Positions 1 to 11,455 of a stretch of DNA of 64,000 nucleotides are shown in pieces. The DNA is taken from positions 837,001 to 901,000 of the forward strand of contig NC_012874.2 of NCBI RefSeq assembly GCF_000003195.3, in the 5' to 3' direction. This stretch comes from Sorghum bicolor (Eukaryota > Streptophyta > Magnoliopsida > Poales > Poaceae). Below the pieces are notes generated by a model. That model was given only the letters and a program-made list of their open reading frames with translations. It was not told the origin of the DNA and did no database searches. How positions within the stretch are numbered: position 1 is the stretch's first letter; every line of letters begins with the position of its first letter. Made by a program: the position numbers and the translations under genes.

Positions 1-375
1 GAGCTCGAGACTTGCAAACTAATGAACCAAGACACGACCGACGGTAAGATCCATCGATCCGTCAATCGACGAGCTGACGACGGATCGAAGAATAATATAC
101 TACTACTACAGTACACAACAAACTAATAATAACTAAACAAATTAAAGGCACACAATAAGAACGAAACTAATAAATACTGCTACCACTCCGATCCAGCAGC
201 AGACTGTGCTGCTGAGATTCAGAGGCATGCAGGCAGGCAAGCTAGCTAAATAGCTACTGTGGTACGTACGGTGCTTCTGATGGCCGGACTGCTCGATGAT
301 GACGATGAAGAGGAGGAGGACGAGGACGACGACGGAGAGATCGATCGGATCGAGGAGCTAGGTCATGCTCGTTCG
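1..375. other. 3' flank of PME A
   Basis: This stretch follows the stop codon of the minus-strand pectinesterase. It is diverged from, but alignable to, 20362-20776 downstream of PME B. It contains a run of GAT/GAG/GAC triplets at about 293-350 that opens long spurious reading frames. I see no separate gene. Confidence 0.6.
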
Positions 376-2054
376 TCATGCCCTTGTTGCTGGTGGGCAT
401 GCCGTCGGGTCGCGGCTCAAGCCGCGTGCATAGGGGATGATGTCCCTGCCCTCCTTGTCCTTGGGCATCCAGAAGTTGGCGTCGACGAAAGGGTCCGCGG
501 TGTACTGCGCCGCCTCGTGGCAGTCGGTGACAATTCGCACGGCGGTGATGTTGATGCGGCGGCTCGTGTCGGCGCCGGGCCCGTAGTTGTCGTACTCCAA
601 GTACAACACCGTTTCTGGGATGGGGCCGCGGCCCTCCCACTCCACCCATCCAGTGAAGTTGACGATGGAGTCGAGGAAGCTCTCCATGAAGATCACGTGC
701 GAGTGATTCTTCCACGGCCGACCGAGGAAGGTCTTCACCCCTGTGAGGTCTGCGCCCTCGTCTGCTTTGACCGAACAGTTCTGGAAGGAGAACCCAGATC
801 TATCCGTCGAGTTGCTGCGCCCTTGTGCAGTGATTACATTTGGCTTGCTAGCACCCAATCCCGAGCTACGCACCAGGAGCCGGCAACCAAGAAAACTCGC
901 CTTGGCATAGCCAAACACGAAGTCCACGGTGCCGTGGATGTCCGTCTCTAGATAAATCTGATCTCCTTTGTTGGCGAAAAGGGTATCCTGATACCCCTCG
1001 ATGGAGCACCGGTAGATCAGCGAAAAATTGGATTGTGACATGAGGGCCACCGCCTGTAGGCCTTTTGGACCTGCCGTATTTCGGATCGTGAGATCCTGAG
1101 CCATGAAGGCCATGCCATGAACACCTGCACCATGCATGACAACCAGCAAAGTCAAGAAACATTCTCACATCATGCATGCATGGGTGACCGATCGAGAGAG
1201 GAGATGGACGTGTGTGATTTGAATGAGGATGATCGGCACTTACTCACGGTAGCAGTGTCCGGCGTGGTTAGGTTGTCAAACCCGTAGCTCCTGTTCCCGG
1301 TGATCACCGTCTTCCCGGCGCCTTCTCCGATCAGGATCACATGCTTCCGGGTGATGTTTAGAATCTCATTGTACACTCCCTCCTTGATGAATATGGTGAG
1401 AATGCTTTGCTCACTGCCAGTTTGGTCCTTTTGTGCCGCCAAAGCAGCAGTGATGCTGGCGAACTGGCCGTCGCCGCTGGTGGCGTTCTTGGCAACAAAA
1501 ACATGTGTCGTCCCCACCATGTTTGCGAGCGATGGCGGCGCTCCGCCCAGGGCCAGCAGCCGCACGACCCAGAGCGGCAGCTTGCCACCGCCGGACAGCG
1601 TCTGATCAGTGTCCATGGTGGAGAGGACGCCCACTGTTGGTGTTGTGGGCAGCGTCACCGCCGCCGCGGCTGCTGGCGGCTGCCCACTGCTGCCTGTCGT
1701 CGTGGCTGGCGCCTCCGTGTCTGTGGTGGAGAGGCCGCTGCCGCTGCCGCTGCCGCCGCCTACTGTTGGCAGCATCACCGCCGTAGTTGCAGCTGCAGGC
1801 GGCAGCCAGTGCCCACTGCCGCCGCCTGTCGTCGATGGCAGCGCCTCCGTGTGGGTGCTGGAGAGGCCGCCGCCAACTGTTGGCAGCACGGTGGCATCTG
1901 TGGCAGGCGGCTGCATCACACTACCGCCGCCGCCGGTCACCGTTGGCAGCGCTTCCGTGGTGGTGGAGACGCCACCGGAGGTGCCGCCAGGAGCCATGAT
2001 GGTGGTCATCAGCAAGCACGCAAGAACAAGCGGTGTGGTGAAAGCTTGAGCCAT
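376..2054 (-). CDS. Pectinesterase (PME A), two exons
   Basis: Predicted to demethylesterify homogalacturonan in the cell wall (carbohydrate esterase family 8). My model has exon 1 at 2054-1244 and exon 2 at 1124-376, a donor GTAAGT at 1243 and an acceptor CAG at 1127-1125, giving 519 aa. All family motifs are present: GVYNE (226), QAVAL (Q294), YQDTL (Q316, D317), DFVFG (D338) and LGRPW (R406, W408), so the active site looks intact. Residues 1-25 look like a signal peptide. Residues about 30-150 are not the usual PMEI pro-domain but three degenerate Thr/Ser/Gly/Pro-rich repeats of about 40 residues, each beginning near ST.TEA and ending near LPTVGGG. A remnant of the pre-catalytic FPxW motif (LPLWVVRLL) follows. 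The start is the first ATG after a TATA box. Family assignment is secure; substrate and tissue are unknown. Confidence 0.92.
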
Positions 2055-2062
2055 GGCTTCTT

Positions 2063-2092
2063 GATGGATGGATGGATGGATGGATGGATGGA
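2063..2092. repeat. (GGAT)n microsatellite in PME A leader
   Basis: About seven GGAT units sit between the PME A start codon and its TATA box, so they probably fall in the 5' untranslated region. Confidence 0.85.
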
Positions 2093-2126
2093 GCTGCTCA
2101 CACAGTGAACCGAGCTAAGTAGGTTC

Positions 2127-2132
2127 TTTATA
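2127..2132 (-). promoter_or_regulatory. TATA box of PME A
   Basis: TATAAA on the minus strand (CATATAAAG), about 75 bp upstream of the PME A ATG, fits a plant core promoter with a short leader. PME B has lost the matching sequence. Confidence 0.55.
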
Positions 2133-2379
2133 TGCAGTAGCAGGAGAGATCGACCGACCAGTGCGGCAGGGCAAAAGGGCCAATAATGCATGCTAGGGGC
2201 ACAAGCAACGGGTAAGAAGCGAGAGACAGCGCCGGAGTAGTGTAGTATCTGTACGCGCATACATGTATGCTATGGTGTAATCTTGGACATTTCATTCAAT
2301 GTATGCCTGCCAGCGAAGCCAGTAGCATATATAAAAATTAAAACTGTCAAAGACCGACATGCTACGTAGTACTAGTAGG

Positions 2380-3338
2380 TAGTAGTATGATCCATCGACC
2401 TCTTCTACACCCTCTCGATACGGCCTGACGACTGCACACCTACTACTATGGCTATCCAGAAACTAGATACCCCTAAGGTAGCCGGTTCTCCTTTTCTTTT
2501 ATAGGGGGAAGTTAAAGTGTGTCTCCTACTAAATTCACTCAAACTTGAGATATTTCGATTTTATAAGATTCTTAAAATAACTTATAATTTAGGATGGAAG
2601 GAGTAATTAATAATTTACTGCAAAATTCATCGCCATCACATTTTTTTTAAAAGAAAAGGTATTTTGCACGTCTTTGATAACCTTTCTTTTAAGCCTTTTC
2701 ACTTAGCTAGCTATTATTACTACTCAAAAAGCTAAGACATCAATATTATTATGTATATAAATTAGAGGTTGTTTTACTTTATTTCCATTACAAATTATAG
2801 TCTTCGATCTGTTCGTTCCTTCGGTTATTTTCACACAGAGAGAATAATTGCATAATTCCCCTCTCTCTCTCTCTCTCCTAGTCTCATTTTTTAATCATAC
2901 CCATTAGGGATGTTGTTGAGGATTCTTGATGTCTAAATAAAGTTAAGCTCCGACATTTGTCTCCTTTCGAGTCTCCCAAAAGATGCATGAGTGGAGTTAG
3001 ACTTCTCATCGCTTTCCACAATGAGTGTTGCAATATGTCTAAGATGTTTAATTTGTGCACCACTATACACTATTAAGAGCCTAGGGCATCCAATAGTTAT
3101 AGGAAGCCCTAGCCGAAACACCAGTTGATCCGACCAAACCAGCTAGTCACTCAGCAACCCGCCTTGGCCCATCCCAGCTCACCTACCTTGCCGGCCCATC
3201 CATCACAGTATATAAATTGGGCACCTCCAAACCCTAATCACGAGATGCCCTCGTCCAGCCACCAGCCCACCACCGGCCATCCACCCCCACTTGCCTCGAC
3301 CGCCGACCACCGGCGGCCCTCCCCACCCACAGCGAGCG
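2380..3338. other. Non-coding start of the duplicated segment
   Basis: AT-rich sequence with a short CT run (about 2860-2880) leads into a GC-rich part that contains TATATAAATT at about 3220. A short frame follows (ATG at 3245), but I recognise nothing in it. It is shared almost unchanged with copy B. No supported gene. Confidence 0.5.
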
Positions 3339-4114
3339 TCGTTGGCCCCCTTCCCTGGATCTGCGCTCCCTGGATATGACGACGTGGAGGCGACAACCTC
3401 TAGGACCTATTCTCAACCCGGCATACAACAAGATGGTTGCGGTGGTCGGGACACAAGCGGCGGCGCTGCACCTCCCCATGAGCGCACCCCTACCGCCCCT
3501 ACGATGCCGCGGCGGTGTCCTTCCCAACCACAGCGACACCCTTCCCACCCCTGGCGGCTCCCCACCATCCACAGCACGCCCCCATCATCCACGGTGAGAT
3601 CCATAGAGGTGGCCACGGTAGCTGCCTCCCCACCATGGCATAATCCATGGAGGCAGCCACGACCATCCCCTACCCCGACGACAGTCCATGGAGGACCTCC
3701 CCACCATCCAACGACAAGATCCATCCACCCTAGTGGCTCCCTCTGACCCTAGTCGAGGCTCGACTGCGCGGTGGCGTAAGCCAACGGTACGCGGACCGCG
3801 TGCATGCATTCGTGCGGGCCGCAGGGGTGTGTAGCTCTGGCCTCTCAGCGCACCTCCTCGCCATGGCACACAGCGGCATCCCAACACCCCCTCCATGGCT
3901 TGGTAAGCAGAGGCATGTGGGTCCTCCTGAGCAAGATCTGGTGAGCATCCACGCGAATCTCCGGCCAAGGGCGGCGTGGGTGATAGTTGAGGATTTTGCC
4001 TCACCTCTCCCGGCGGCGGTGACAGTCCCCAAACACCTGCGATGGTGCCTCCTCACAATTTCATATTCCTTTTTTCTTGTCAACATCCTCACAGCTAAGA
4101 GATTGATTATATTT
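3339..4114. repeat. Internal GC-rich repeat, first copy
   Basis: A ~776-bp block beginning TCGTTGGCCCCC occurs three times in the window: here, at 6377-7154 in the same orientation, and at 22909-23684 in copy B. It is proline- and arginine-codon rich in several frames on both strands, so the long frames over it are probably compositional. Its origin is unknown; a captured gene piece or retroelement body are both possible. Confidence 0.8.
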
Positions 4115-4408
4115 TTTCTAATTTCGAAATTAACTAATTTTATGAAATAAAAATAATTCTAGAGAATCTAGAATCACCATTTATATCACAAAATTAATCC
4201 GAAGCTTAGAAAATCCCTAGAAAAAAATCCTAGAAATGGATTAAAGGATGAGGAACTCAAACAAAGCATTTGGAGCTCATGAAAAGATTTTTTTTGGAAC
4301 TTCGAATAAAAAAGATTAAGGTCAAGGGGAGTAGGAATTAAATTCTAGAAAAAACTAGAAAATTCTTATAGATAGAATATTTATCTTCTGAATGTATTTT
4401 AAAATATT
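4111..4408 (+). repeat. ~300-bp inverted repeat, left arm
   Basis: This arm starts TTTCTAATTTCGAAATTAAC and is the reverse complement of 13275-14306, which is itself split by the solo LTR. The same pair is present in copy B (23681-23978 and about 34205-34500). The arms frame nearly the whole segment. The sequence resembles AT-rich retroelement DNA rather than a known short terminal repeat. Confidence 0.75.
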
Positions 4409-5696
4409 TAGAATGTTTATCTTCTAAATGTATTTTAAAGGCGCCAGGGACCGCGGGTTAGATAAGAGAGAAAGAGAGGGACTCTTTAGCAAGATTGACC
4501 CCGAAGGGGTATCTTCTAATTTTGGCCGTTGATTCAAGATCCTACGGCCCAAATCTGCTAAGGATGATGGAGAGGGGTGACAACCGTCCGGCTACAGGGC
4601 ACCGACGGCGGCGCCATTGCCGGAGAGCTTGGAGCCTCGTTGGAGTTGGTCGGGACGACGTTCTAGTGCACCAAATTCAAATCCGAGAGCATGGGGAGCA
4701 AGAGAGGGACGCCGCGAACTCACCAAGACCAAGATAAAGGACGGGGACAGCTCGGAGAGGTGAGACCACGCGGTGTGGCGGCTCGATGCTCCTGCAGAGG
4801 GTTCGGCGAGGACTTAGGAGCAAAAGATCGTGCTAGAGTGTAAAAGGAAGGGCTAGGCATGTTCGTCACCTCAATCCGAAGCTCGGCACGGTATCGATTT
4901 TGTTGACACGGCCATGGACAGAAAGTTCCACGGCGGCGGCAATTGAAACACCTCGGCGAGATCCGAGACGCGGTAGACCAGAGGCTAGGGCTCAGGCGAA
5001 GGCACGATGATGGGAAAAACGAGGGCGTGAAGAGGGAATGGGATTTTATAGGAGCTTGATGCGAGAGTTGGCAAGGAATCCCGGGAAGATCGGGATTGGG
5101 GATTCGCCTGTTAGCCAGAGACCGGCTTGGTCACAACGAGGAAGAAGGGGAGGGAGTCGCTGACCTAGGGGTCCCACCTGGCAGCGACTAAATGGCGCGC
5201 GGCCGGTTTGCCAGAGATGGGAGGAGGGAAGGCCAGCGCGCGTGCGGGCTCGCGCGTTCCTGGGCCACGCACTAGGCCGAGGCGAGGGGGAGACGGGAGG
5301 CGCGCCGTTGGGCCAGAGCCTGGGCCGCGCGTGGGGTGTGCTGGCCAACGGGCCGAGGGAAGAAAAGGAGAAGGGGAGGATGGGGTAGGCCTTCGGCCAA
5401 AATAGAGAGAGGGAGGTTTTCCCTTTTTTGTTTGTTTTCTTTTTGTTCCTTTTTATTTCAAAATTTTTTCAAAGCAGTTTTAAATCAATTTAAAATAATA
5501 TTTTGACTTTAACCAAGTTCACACATTACAATGAAAAGGAATGCTCCAAAATGAATGCACAAACAAGTTGCTAAACCTATGGTAAATTTTAATTAAATGA
5601 AAAAATATTATTTTCCTATGTTTTATGAGCACAAAAATTCATAATTAAATCATTTTAGCTCTATTTCCCGTAAAACAATTTTTAGGGTGTTACAAA
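4409..5696 (-). repeat. LTR-like remnant ending GGGTGTTACA
   Basis: Read on the minus strand, the block begins TGTAACACCC, a start shared by many grass Ty3-type LTRs, and runs through AT-rich then GC-rich sequence. No second LTR, primer site or target duplication could be placed. It may be a decayed solo LTR. The copy in segment B is nearly identical. Confidence 0.35.
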
Positions 5697-6315
5697 GTTT
5701 CATCTCATGGAGAGGGTTTAACATGATAATAAAGTTAATGTTTCTTCATCCAACTACTATTTTTTATGCAACGTTGGTGCAAAAATCTTTTTTACGCATC
5801 TTGACTATTTGATTCGATGCATCCAATCTGTAATCACATGCCATGATTCAAATTTTAAATTTATGAATTTTAATTTTTTTAAAGAAAATATTCACAATGG
5901 GTCTTGAAGCATGCACAAAAATGTGAGGAGTTCAATGGTAAAAATCGTTTTTGAATCGGATGCTTTATTTAAGAATATATTATCGTGAAAAATGGAAGAA
6001 ATTAGATTGGTGCATATGTGTGTCAGCCTGTGTCAAGTGTTGTCACGTGGAACATCCAGCTCGTAGATAGGTTTTTATGCGATAACACATTAATTTTAAT
6101 TCATACAACCACAAGATTTTATGAATTATTGTGATAAAAATCTTTCTGTGCAGTCTGATATAAGATTTTATGCGTCTAATTGATTAGGTCCTGAAAGGGT
6201 CCTCCACCTATGCGCGCGTTAGCTTCGTAGACATTCTCAAACCGATAAATAAGTATGAATACATACATAATGTTGTTTATTGAAAGATGAGAGTAATTAC
6301 TCCCGGCATGCATGC

Positions 6316-6350
<35 letters not shown>

Positions 6351-6376
6351 GTGCACGCCACACCAATCGGCCGATC
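5697..6376. repeat. AT-rich unit X, first copy
   Basis: Begins CATCTCATGGAGAGGG and ends at CACCAATCGGCCGATCG. The unit recurs at 9343-9906 in this copy, partly at 7536-8045, and at 25265-25980 in copy B. It contains a (TA)n run at about 6327-6350. I see no coding potential. Confidence 0.7.
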
Positions 6377-7154
6377 GTCGTTGGCCCCCTTCCCTGGATC
6401 TGCGCTCCCTGGATATGACGACGTGGAGGCGACAACCTCTAGGACCTATTCTCAACCCGGCATACAACAAGATGGTTGCGGTGGCCGGGACACAAGCGGC
6501 GGCGCTGCACCTCCCCATGAGCGCACCCCTACCGCCCCTACGATGCCGCGGCGGTGTCCTTCCCAACCACAGCGACACCCTTCCCACCCCTGGCGGCTCC
6601 CCACCATCCATAGCGCGCCCCCATCATCCACGGTGAGATCCATAGAGGTGGCCACGGTAGCTGCCTCCCCACCATGGCATAATCCATGGAGGCAGCCACG
6701 GCCATCCCCTACCCCGACGACAGTCCATGGAGGAGCTCCCCACCATCCACCAACAAGATCCATCCACCCTAGTGTCTCCCTTCGACCCTAGTCGAGCCTC
6801 GACTGTGCGGTGGCGTAAGCCAACGGTACGCGGACCGTGTGCATGCGTTCATACGGGCCGCAGGGGTGTGCAGCTCTGGCCTCTCAGCGCACCTCCTCAC
6901 CATGGCACACAGCGGCATCCCAACACCCCCTCCATGGCTTGGTAAGTAGAGGCATGTGGGTCCTCCTGAGCAAGATCTAGGGAGCATCCACGCGAATCTC
7001 CGACCAAGGGCGGCGTGGGTGATAGTTGAGGATTTTGCCTCACCTCTCCCGACGGCGGTGACAATCCCCAAACACCTGCGACGGTGCCTCCTCACAATTT
7101 CATATTCCTTTTTTTCCTGTCAACATCCTCACAGCTAAGAGATTGATTATATTT
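6377..7154. repeat. Internal GC-rich repeat, second copy
   Basis: A near-identical direct copy of 3339-4114 joined straight after GGCCGATCG. It is absent from the matching place in copy B, so it belongs to the rearranged part of copy A. Confidence 0.8.
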
Positions 7155-7535
7155 ATGCAATTGCTTAACACGTTTTATGTCTTTCTGAAGATGATGTTTT
7201 ATGCTTATCTTACGTTAATGAAATTAAAATCATAAAATATATGTTCTATGCATGGTGAACCTATGCCTTTTTGTATATTTTGGGTGATTTTTATGCTAAG
7301 CTTGCATAGGTTTCAACACAAGTTGAACTCAAATTTCATTCTCAACTATGGTGTGCAACGAGGACCTACCAATAAGTTTGTATACTTAACATGTTGGATT
7401 TATATGCATTTTTTTGATATTATGTGCAATGAATAGGTTTTTGTGCATTTGATTTTGGATTTTTATGTTTCACGGTTTCTATGCTAATTGAATTAAGTTT
7501 TTACACATTTAAATCAATTCTGGTGGCGGTCCTCC
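7155..7535. other. Unassigned AT-rich sequence
   Basis: No match elsewhere in the window and no gene that I can support. The words TTTTATGC and TTTTTATG recur here and in unit X, suggesting that both come from the same unknown repeat. Confidence 0.3.
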
Positions 7536-7666
7536 ACCTATGCGCGTGTTAGATTCATGGACATACTCAAATCGATAAATAAGTATAAATACATACATAA
7601 TGTAGTTTATTGAAAGATGAGAGTAATTACTCCCAGCATGCATGCATTATTGTCTCTTACACTATA

Positions 7667-8011
7667 CTCCCTCCGTCCCTAAATACTGCTATTTCTAGGA
7701 GAAAATTTTGTCCACAAATACTGCTATTTCAACTAGCATACTCAGTACATCAGCCCATTTAATTCTCCTTGGAACTTCCATGGTCCATCAACCCATTTAA
7801 TTTCTTCTAGGGAGTAGTACTTTGGCGCATAGTAATTGTTTGAGTATGTTTAGTTGGCATTAAATGTAGCTCGTTGGAACTAGGGAACCATGGCTTAATG
7901 TGCATGATTAAATGGTAGAACCCAAATTAATTGAGGATAGAATGGTTTTTTGTTTGCCACACTAATCTATCTGAAATCTGGTAGAAATAGCAGTATCTGG
8001 GGAGGAGGGAG
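7667..8011. mobile_element. Stowaway-like MITE
   Basis: Starts CTCCCTCCGTCCCTAAATAC and ends with an imperfect inverse (GGGGAGGAGGGAG). It is flanked by TA on both sides, the Tc1/mariner target duplication. About 345 bp, non-coding. Confidence 0.85.
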
Positions 8012-8151
8012 TATATACGTGCACACCACACCAATCGGCCGATCGAGAGAGATATGGAGGGATCGAAAACACATATTCCTACTGCATGTCGTCAGCATGC
8101 ATGCATGGGAGGTGCGCGCGCGCAGCAAGGAATAATAATAATGATGATGTA

Positions 8152-8382
8152 CTCCCTCCGTCCCTTTTTAATTGTCGCTTGCGCTTCCCAAAAAATAATT
8201 ACTGATAATTATATATTAAAAAATATTAATATTTATAATACATAATTAGTATCATTAGAAAGATCTTTCAATTTAGTTTTTTAACAAATTTATTTGGAGA
8301 TACAAATATTGCACGTATTTTCTACAAATCGAGTTAAACTTGTGGCACGCACACCAACGACGACAATTAAAAAGGGACAGAG
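8152..8382. mobile_element. Stowaway-like MITE
   Basis: Starts CTCCCTCCGTCCCTTTTTAA and ends in the inverse, AAAAAGGGACAGAG, with a TA target duplication. The unfilled site (GATGTACGT) can be read in the related copy at about 10010. 231 bp, non-coding. Confidence 0.88.
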
Positions 8383-8486
8383 TACGTGATAATGTAAAAA
8401 GCTAGCTAGCAGGCGGCCGTCTCGATGGATTAATCGGTCGTCGATCTCAGTCGTCTCTCCATGCATGCATCCATAGCTAGACCGAC

Positions 8487-8995
8487 GTACTGTAGTAATA
8501 GTAGCTACCTAGCTTCTTCTTCTTCTTCCAACTAGTGCTGGCTGCAGGCACGTACTAGCTAGCTAGCTAGTGATCCGATCCCCCTAGCTGTAGGCTGTAG
8601 CTGCAGCAGACAGCAGCATGCCCATGCATCTTGCATGGATGAAGAGACTGATCGGTCGGTCAATCGAGACAATGTGCAGCTGGCTGCTGGCAGAGCACGC
8701 TCTAGCTATTACTCCCAAACCCTAGCTCGGATCGGAATCTTTTCGATTCAGCGCCATGTTGAAGACCAATGCAATGCAAAGTGCATGCAATGCAACGAGA
8801 GACAGCAGAGCTATTGAGGAACACATCATATCTATGCATCAAGTAGATAGGATATAGGATCGTAATATGTAGTGTGTATAGTACGTACTATGTATTAGCT
8901 AAGTATATATTCTTCATCATTGGCCTTGTTCACTTCACCCTCGAAACCAAAAACTTTTTCAAGAATTCCCGGTACATCGAATATTGCGACACATT
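8487..8995 (+). repeat. ~0.5-kb inverted repeat, left arm
   Basis: Reverse complement of 10596-11094 with few mismatches. The arm includes the end of a MITE (GGCCTTGTTCACTTC) and then breaks off inside that MITE, so it arose by inverted duplication of the right arm. The spacer is about 1.6 kb. Copy B has only the right-hand sequence. Confidence 0.88.
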
Positions 8996-9342
8996 GTTGT
9001 TCAGTTCACTCTTTCTATGCATCGTTTGTATTTTAAATATCCTCTCGTGGCACAATTATTAGAACACTATTCTATACAATTGTATGCATTATATGGGTTT
9101 TTGTGTTTCTATATATGGTTGGACCACTCTTCTATATATGCCTTGTTAGAACACTTCAATATACATTGTTGGAACAATTATTTGTGTGCCTCTATACCAT
9201 TATGTACATTGTTGGAACACAATTTTCTATGCGGTAAGAAATTAATTTTTATTCATCTACCTATGCATTTTTTCCATATTAATTAGACCACCCCATAGTG
9301 GGAAGCATGATGTTAGTTGAGGTAGTTACAATTATGTCAGAT
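8996..9342. other. Unassigned AT-rich spacer
   Basis: The phrase TTGGAACA(C/A) recurs three to four times at about 9117-9222. Not found in copy B. No gene seen. Confidence 0.3.
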
Positions 9343-10112
9343 AGAAAGTCCATCTCATGGAGAGGGTTTAACACGATAACAAAGTTAATGTTTCTTCATC
9401 CAACTACTATTTTTTATGCAACGTTGGTGCAAAAATCTTTTTTATGCATCTTGACTCTTTGATTCTATGCACCCAATCTGTAATCACATGTCATGATTTA
9501 AATTTTAAATTTATGAATTTTAATTTTTTTAAAAGAAAATATTCACAATGGGTCTTGAAGCATGCACAAAAATGTGAGGAGTTCAATGGTAAAAACCGTT
9601 TTTGAATCGGATGCTTTATTTAAGAATTATCGTGAAAAATGGAAGAAATTAGATTGGTGCATATGTGTCTCAGTGTGTCAGCCTGTGTCAAGTGTTGTCA
9701 CGTGGAACATAGATAGGTTTTTATGCGATAACACATTAATTTTAATTCATACAACCACAAGATTTTCTGTGCAGTCTAATATGAGATTTTATGCATCTAA
9801 TTGATTAGGTCTTGAAAGGGTCCTCCACCTATGCACGCGTTAGCTTCGTGAATATACTTAAACCGATAAACAAGTATATACGTGCACGCCACACCAATCG
9901 GCCGATCGAGAGAGGTATGGAGGGATCGAAAACACATATTCCTACTGCATGTCGTGAGCATGCATGCATGGGAGGTGCGCGCGCGCAGCAAGGAATAATA
10001 ATAATGATGATGTACGTAATAATGTAAAAAGCTAGCTAGCAGGCGGCCGTCTCGATGGATTGATCGGTCGTCGATCTCAGTCTCTCCATTCATGCATCCA
10101 TAGCTAGACCGA
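9343..10112. repeat. Unit X, full copy with flank
   Basis: Direct repeat of 5697-6376 without the long (TA)n run, continuing into the sequence that follows unit X in copy B (25265-26180). This is the version colinear with copy B. Confidence 0.75.
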
Positions 10113-10465
10113 CGTACAAGACTAGATCAAGAGAGAAGGAAGCTAAGGGAGCTAGCTAGAAACAGAGCTAGCTAGCTAGTAGCCGATCGAGAGATCTAGT
10201 AGTTCTAGCAGAGCTCGATCGCTGCTGGCCGGCCGGGACCATGCTCTGTATGCAAGCGGCATCCCGATCGATCAGCCTTCCTCTTTTTCTCCATCTCCCT
10301 GCTGCAGCTAGAGCTAGAGGGAGGAGGAGGAATATCGATCGATCGATCAATCGATATGCCTGCATATACTGTATAAACGCATTATCGATTGATCATCACT
10401 AGCCAGCCAGCCAGCACAGCACAGCAGGACCATGCATACGTTTGCCCGGCCGGGACTGAGGGAGA

Positions 10466-10666
10466 GGCCTAGCTTTGTTTAGATCAAAAACGATTTAGGT
10501 ATTGCATGTATCACTTTCGTTTGTATTTGGTAATTAGCGTCTAATCATAAACTAACTAGGCTTAAAAGATTTAATCTATATAATGCTTCATGCATGTGTC
10601 GCAATATTCGATGTACCGGAAAATCTTGAAAAAGTTTTTGGTTTCGAGGGTGAACTGAACAAGGCC
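10466..10666. mobile_element. Tourist/PIF-like MITE (decayed)
   Basis: Runs from GGCCTAGCTTTGTTTAG to CTGAACAAGGCC and has the internal words CACTTTCGTTTGTATTTG and GTCGCAATATTCGATGT, seen in the other members at 39734, 61907 and 63002. The copy in segment B is 26512-26712. Target duplication not clear. Confidence 0.6.
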
Positions 10667-11094
10667 AATGATGAAGAGTATACTTAGCTAATACATAGTA
10701 CGTACTATACACACTACATATTACGATCCTATATCCTATCTACTTGATGCATATATATGATGTGTTCCTCAATAGCTCTGCTGTCTCTCGTTGCATTGCA
10801 TTGGTCTTCAACATGGCGCTGAATCGAAAAGATTCGGATCCGAGCTAGGGTTTGGGAGTAATAGCTAGAGCGAGCTCTGCCAGCCAGCTGCACATTGTCT
10901 CGATTGACCGACCGATCAGTCCCTTCATCCATGCAAGATGGGCATGCTGCTGTCTGCTGCAGCTACAGCCTACAGCTAGGGGGATCGGATCACTAGCTAG
11001 CTAGCTAGTACGTGCCTGCAGCCAGCACTAGATAGAGGGAGAGAAAGAAGAAGAAGAAGCACCAGCAGCTAGGTAGCTACTATTACTACAGTAC
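10596..11094 (-). repeat. ~0.5-kb inverted repeat, right arm
   Basis: Pairs with 8487-8995. It contains the right half of a MITE, a region rich in CTAGCTAG and a short GAA run. In copy B the equivalent of position 11050 is where the Copia element inserted, and the clean GAGAGAAAGAAG here is the empty site. Confidence 0.88.
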
Positions 11095-11354
11095 TCCTCC
11101 CTCGTCCTAGTAGCTTCTGACTCGATCGCGACTGAAGATCGATGATAATTGACCCACAGCAGCAAGACGACGACGGACGCAGCAGCACTTGAGAGCTACT
11201 GTACTTGCTACGTAGGCGCAAGCTAGCTAGCAGCTGGTGTTGGTATTTCTCTGTGGGTGTACCTAGAACCCGACAGAAAAAAGTCATAATTTTCTTGTCG
11301 GTTTGGCTAGCACCAGTAGGAGAATCTTAGTTTCTAGTAGAGTGTCGAGTGATC

Positions 11355-11455
11355 TCTGCTGCGCACAGCTAGCCCGATGTTCCTGACGGCGAAATCGCCA
11401 TACTCGGGCGAGAGCACCACCTTGTCCACGCTCTGAGTGCTCCAGCGTGCACATT
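11355..11455 (-). pseudogene. BTB gene fragment (relic A)
   Basis: On the minus strand this reads SPEYGDFAVRN, close to SPEYDDFAVRN at the C-terminal end of the BTB gene at 35266-36713. The DNA match (TTCCTGACGGCGAA.TCG) continues on both sides. Only about 100 bp remain, with no start and no domain. It lies upstream of PMEI A and is repeated upstream of PMEI B. Confidence 0.7.

Larger units (their letters stand above)
7536..8486. repeat. Partial unit X plus flank, split by two MITEs
   Basis: Matches about 9820-10112 (from GGTCCTCCACCTATGC to ACCGACGTAC), but is interrupted by two Stowaway-like elements. The match ends at GTAC, where the inverted arm starts. Confidence 0.75.

Noticed and set aside
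254..951. Long frames over PME A exon 2 (153 and 230 codons)
   Set aside because: They are out-of-frame shadows of the pectinesterase, whose own frame carries all family motifs.
3125..4150. Several overlapping 100-150 codon frames on both strands, repeated at 6280-7138 and 22695-23720
   Set aside because: The proteins are Pro/Arg/Ser-rich with no recognisable domain, open on both strands at once, and explained by GC-rich repeat composition.
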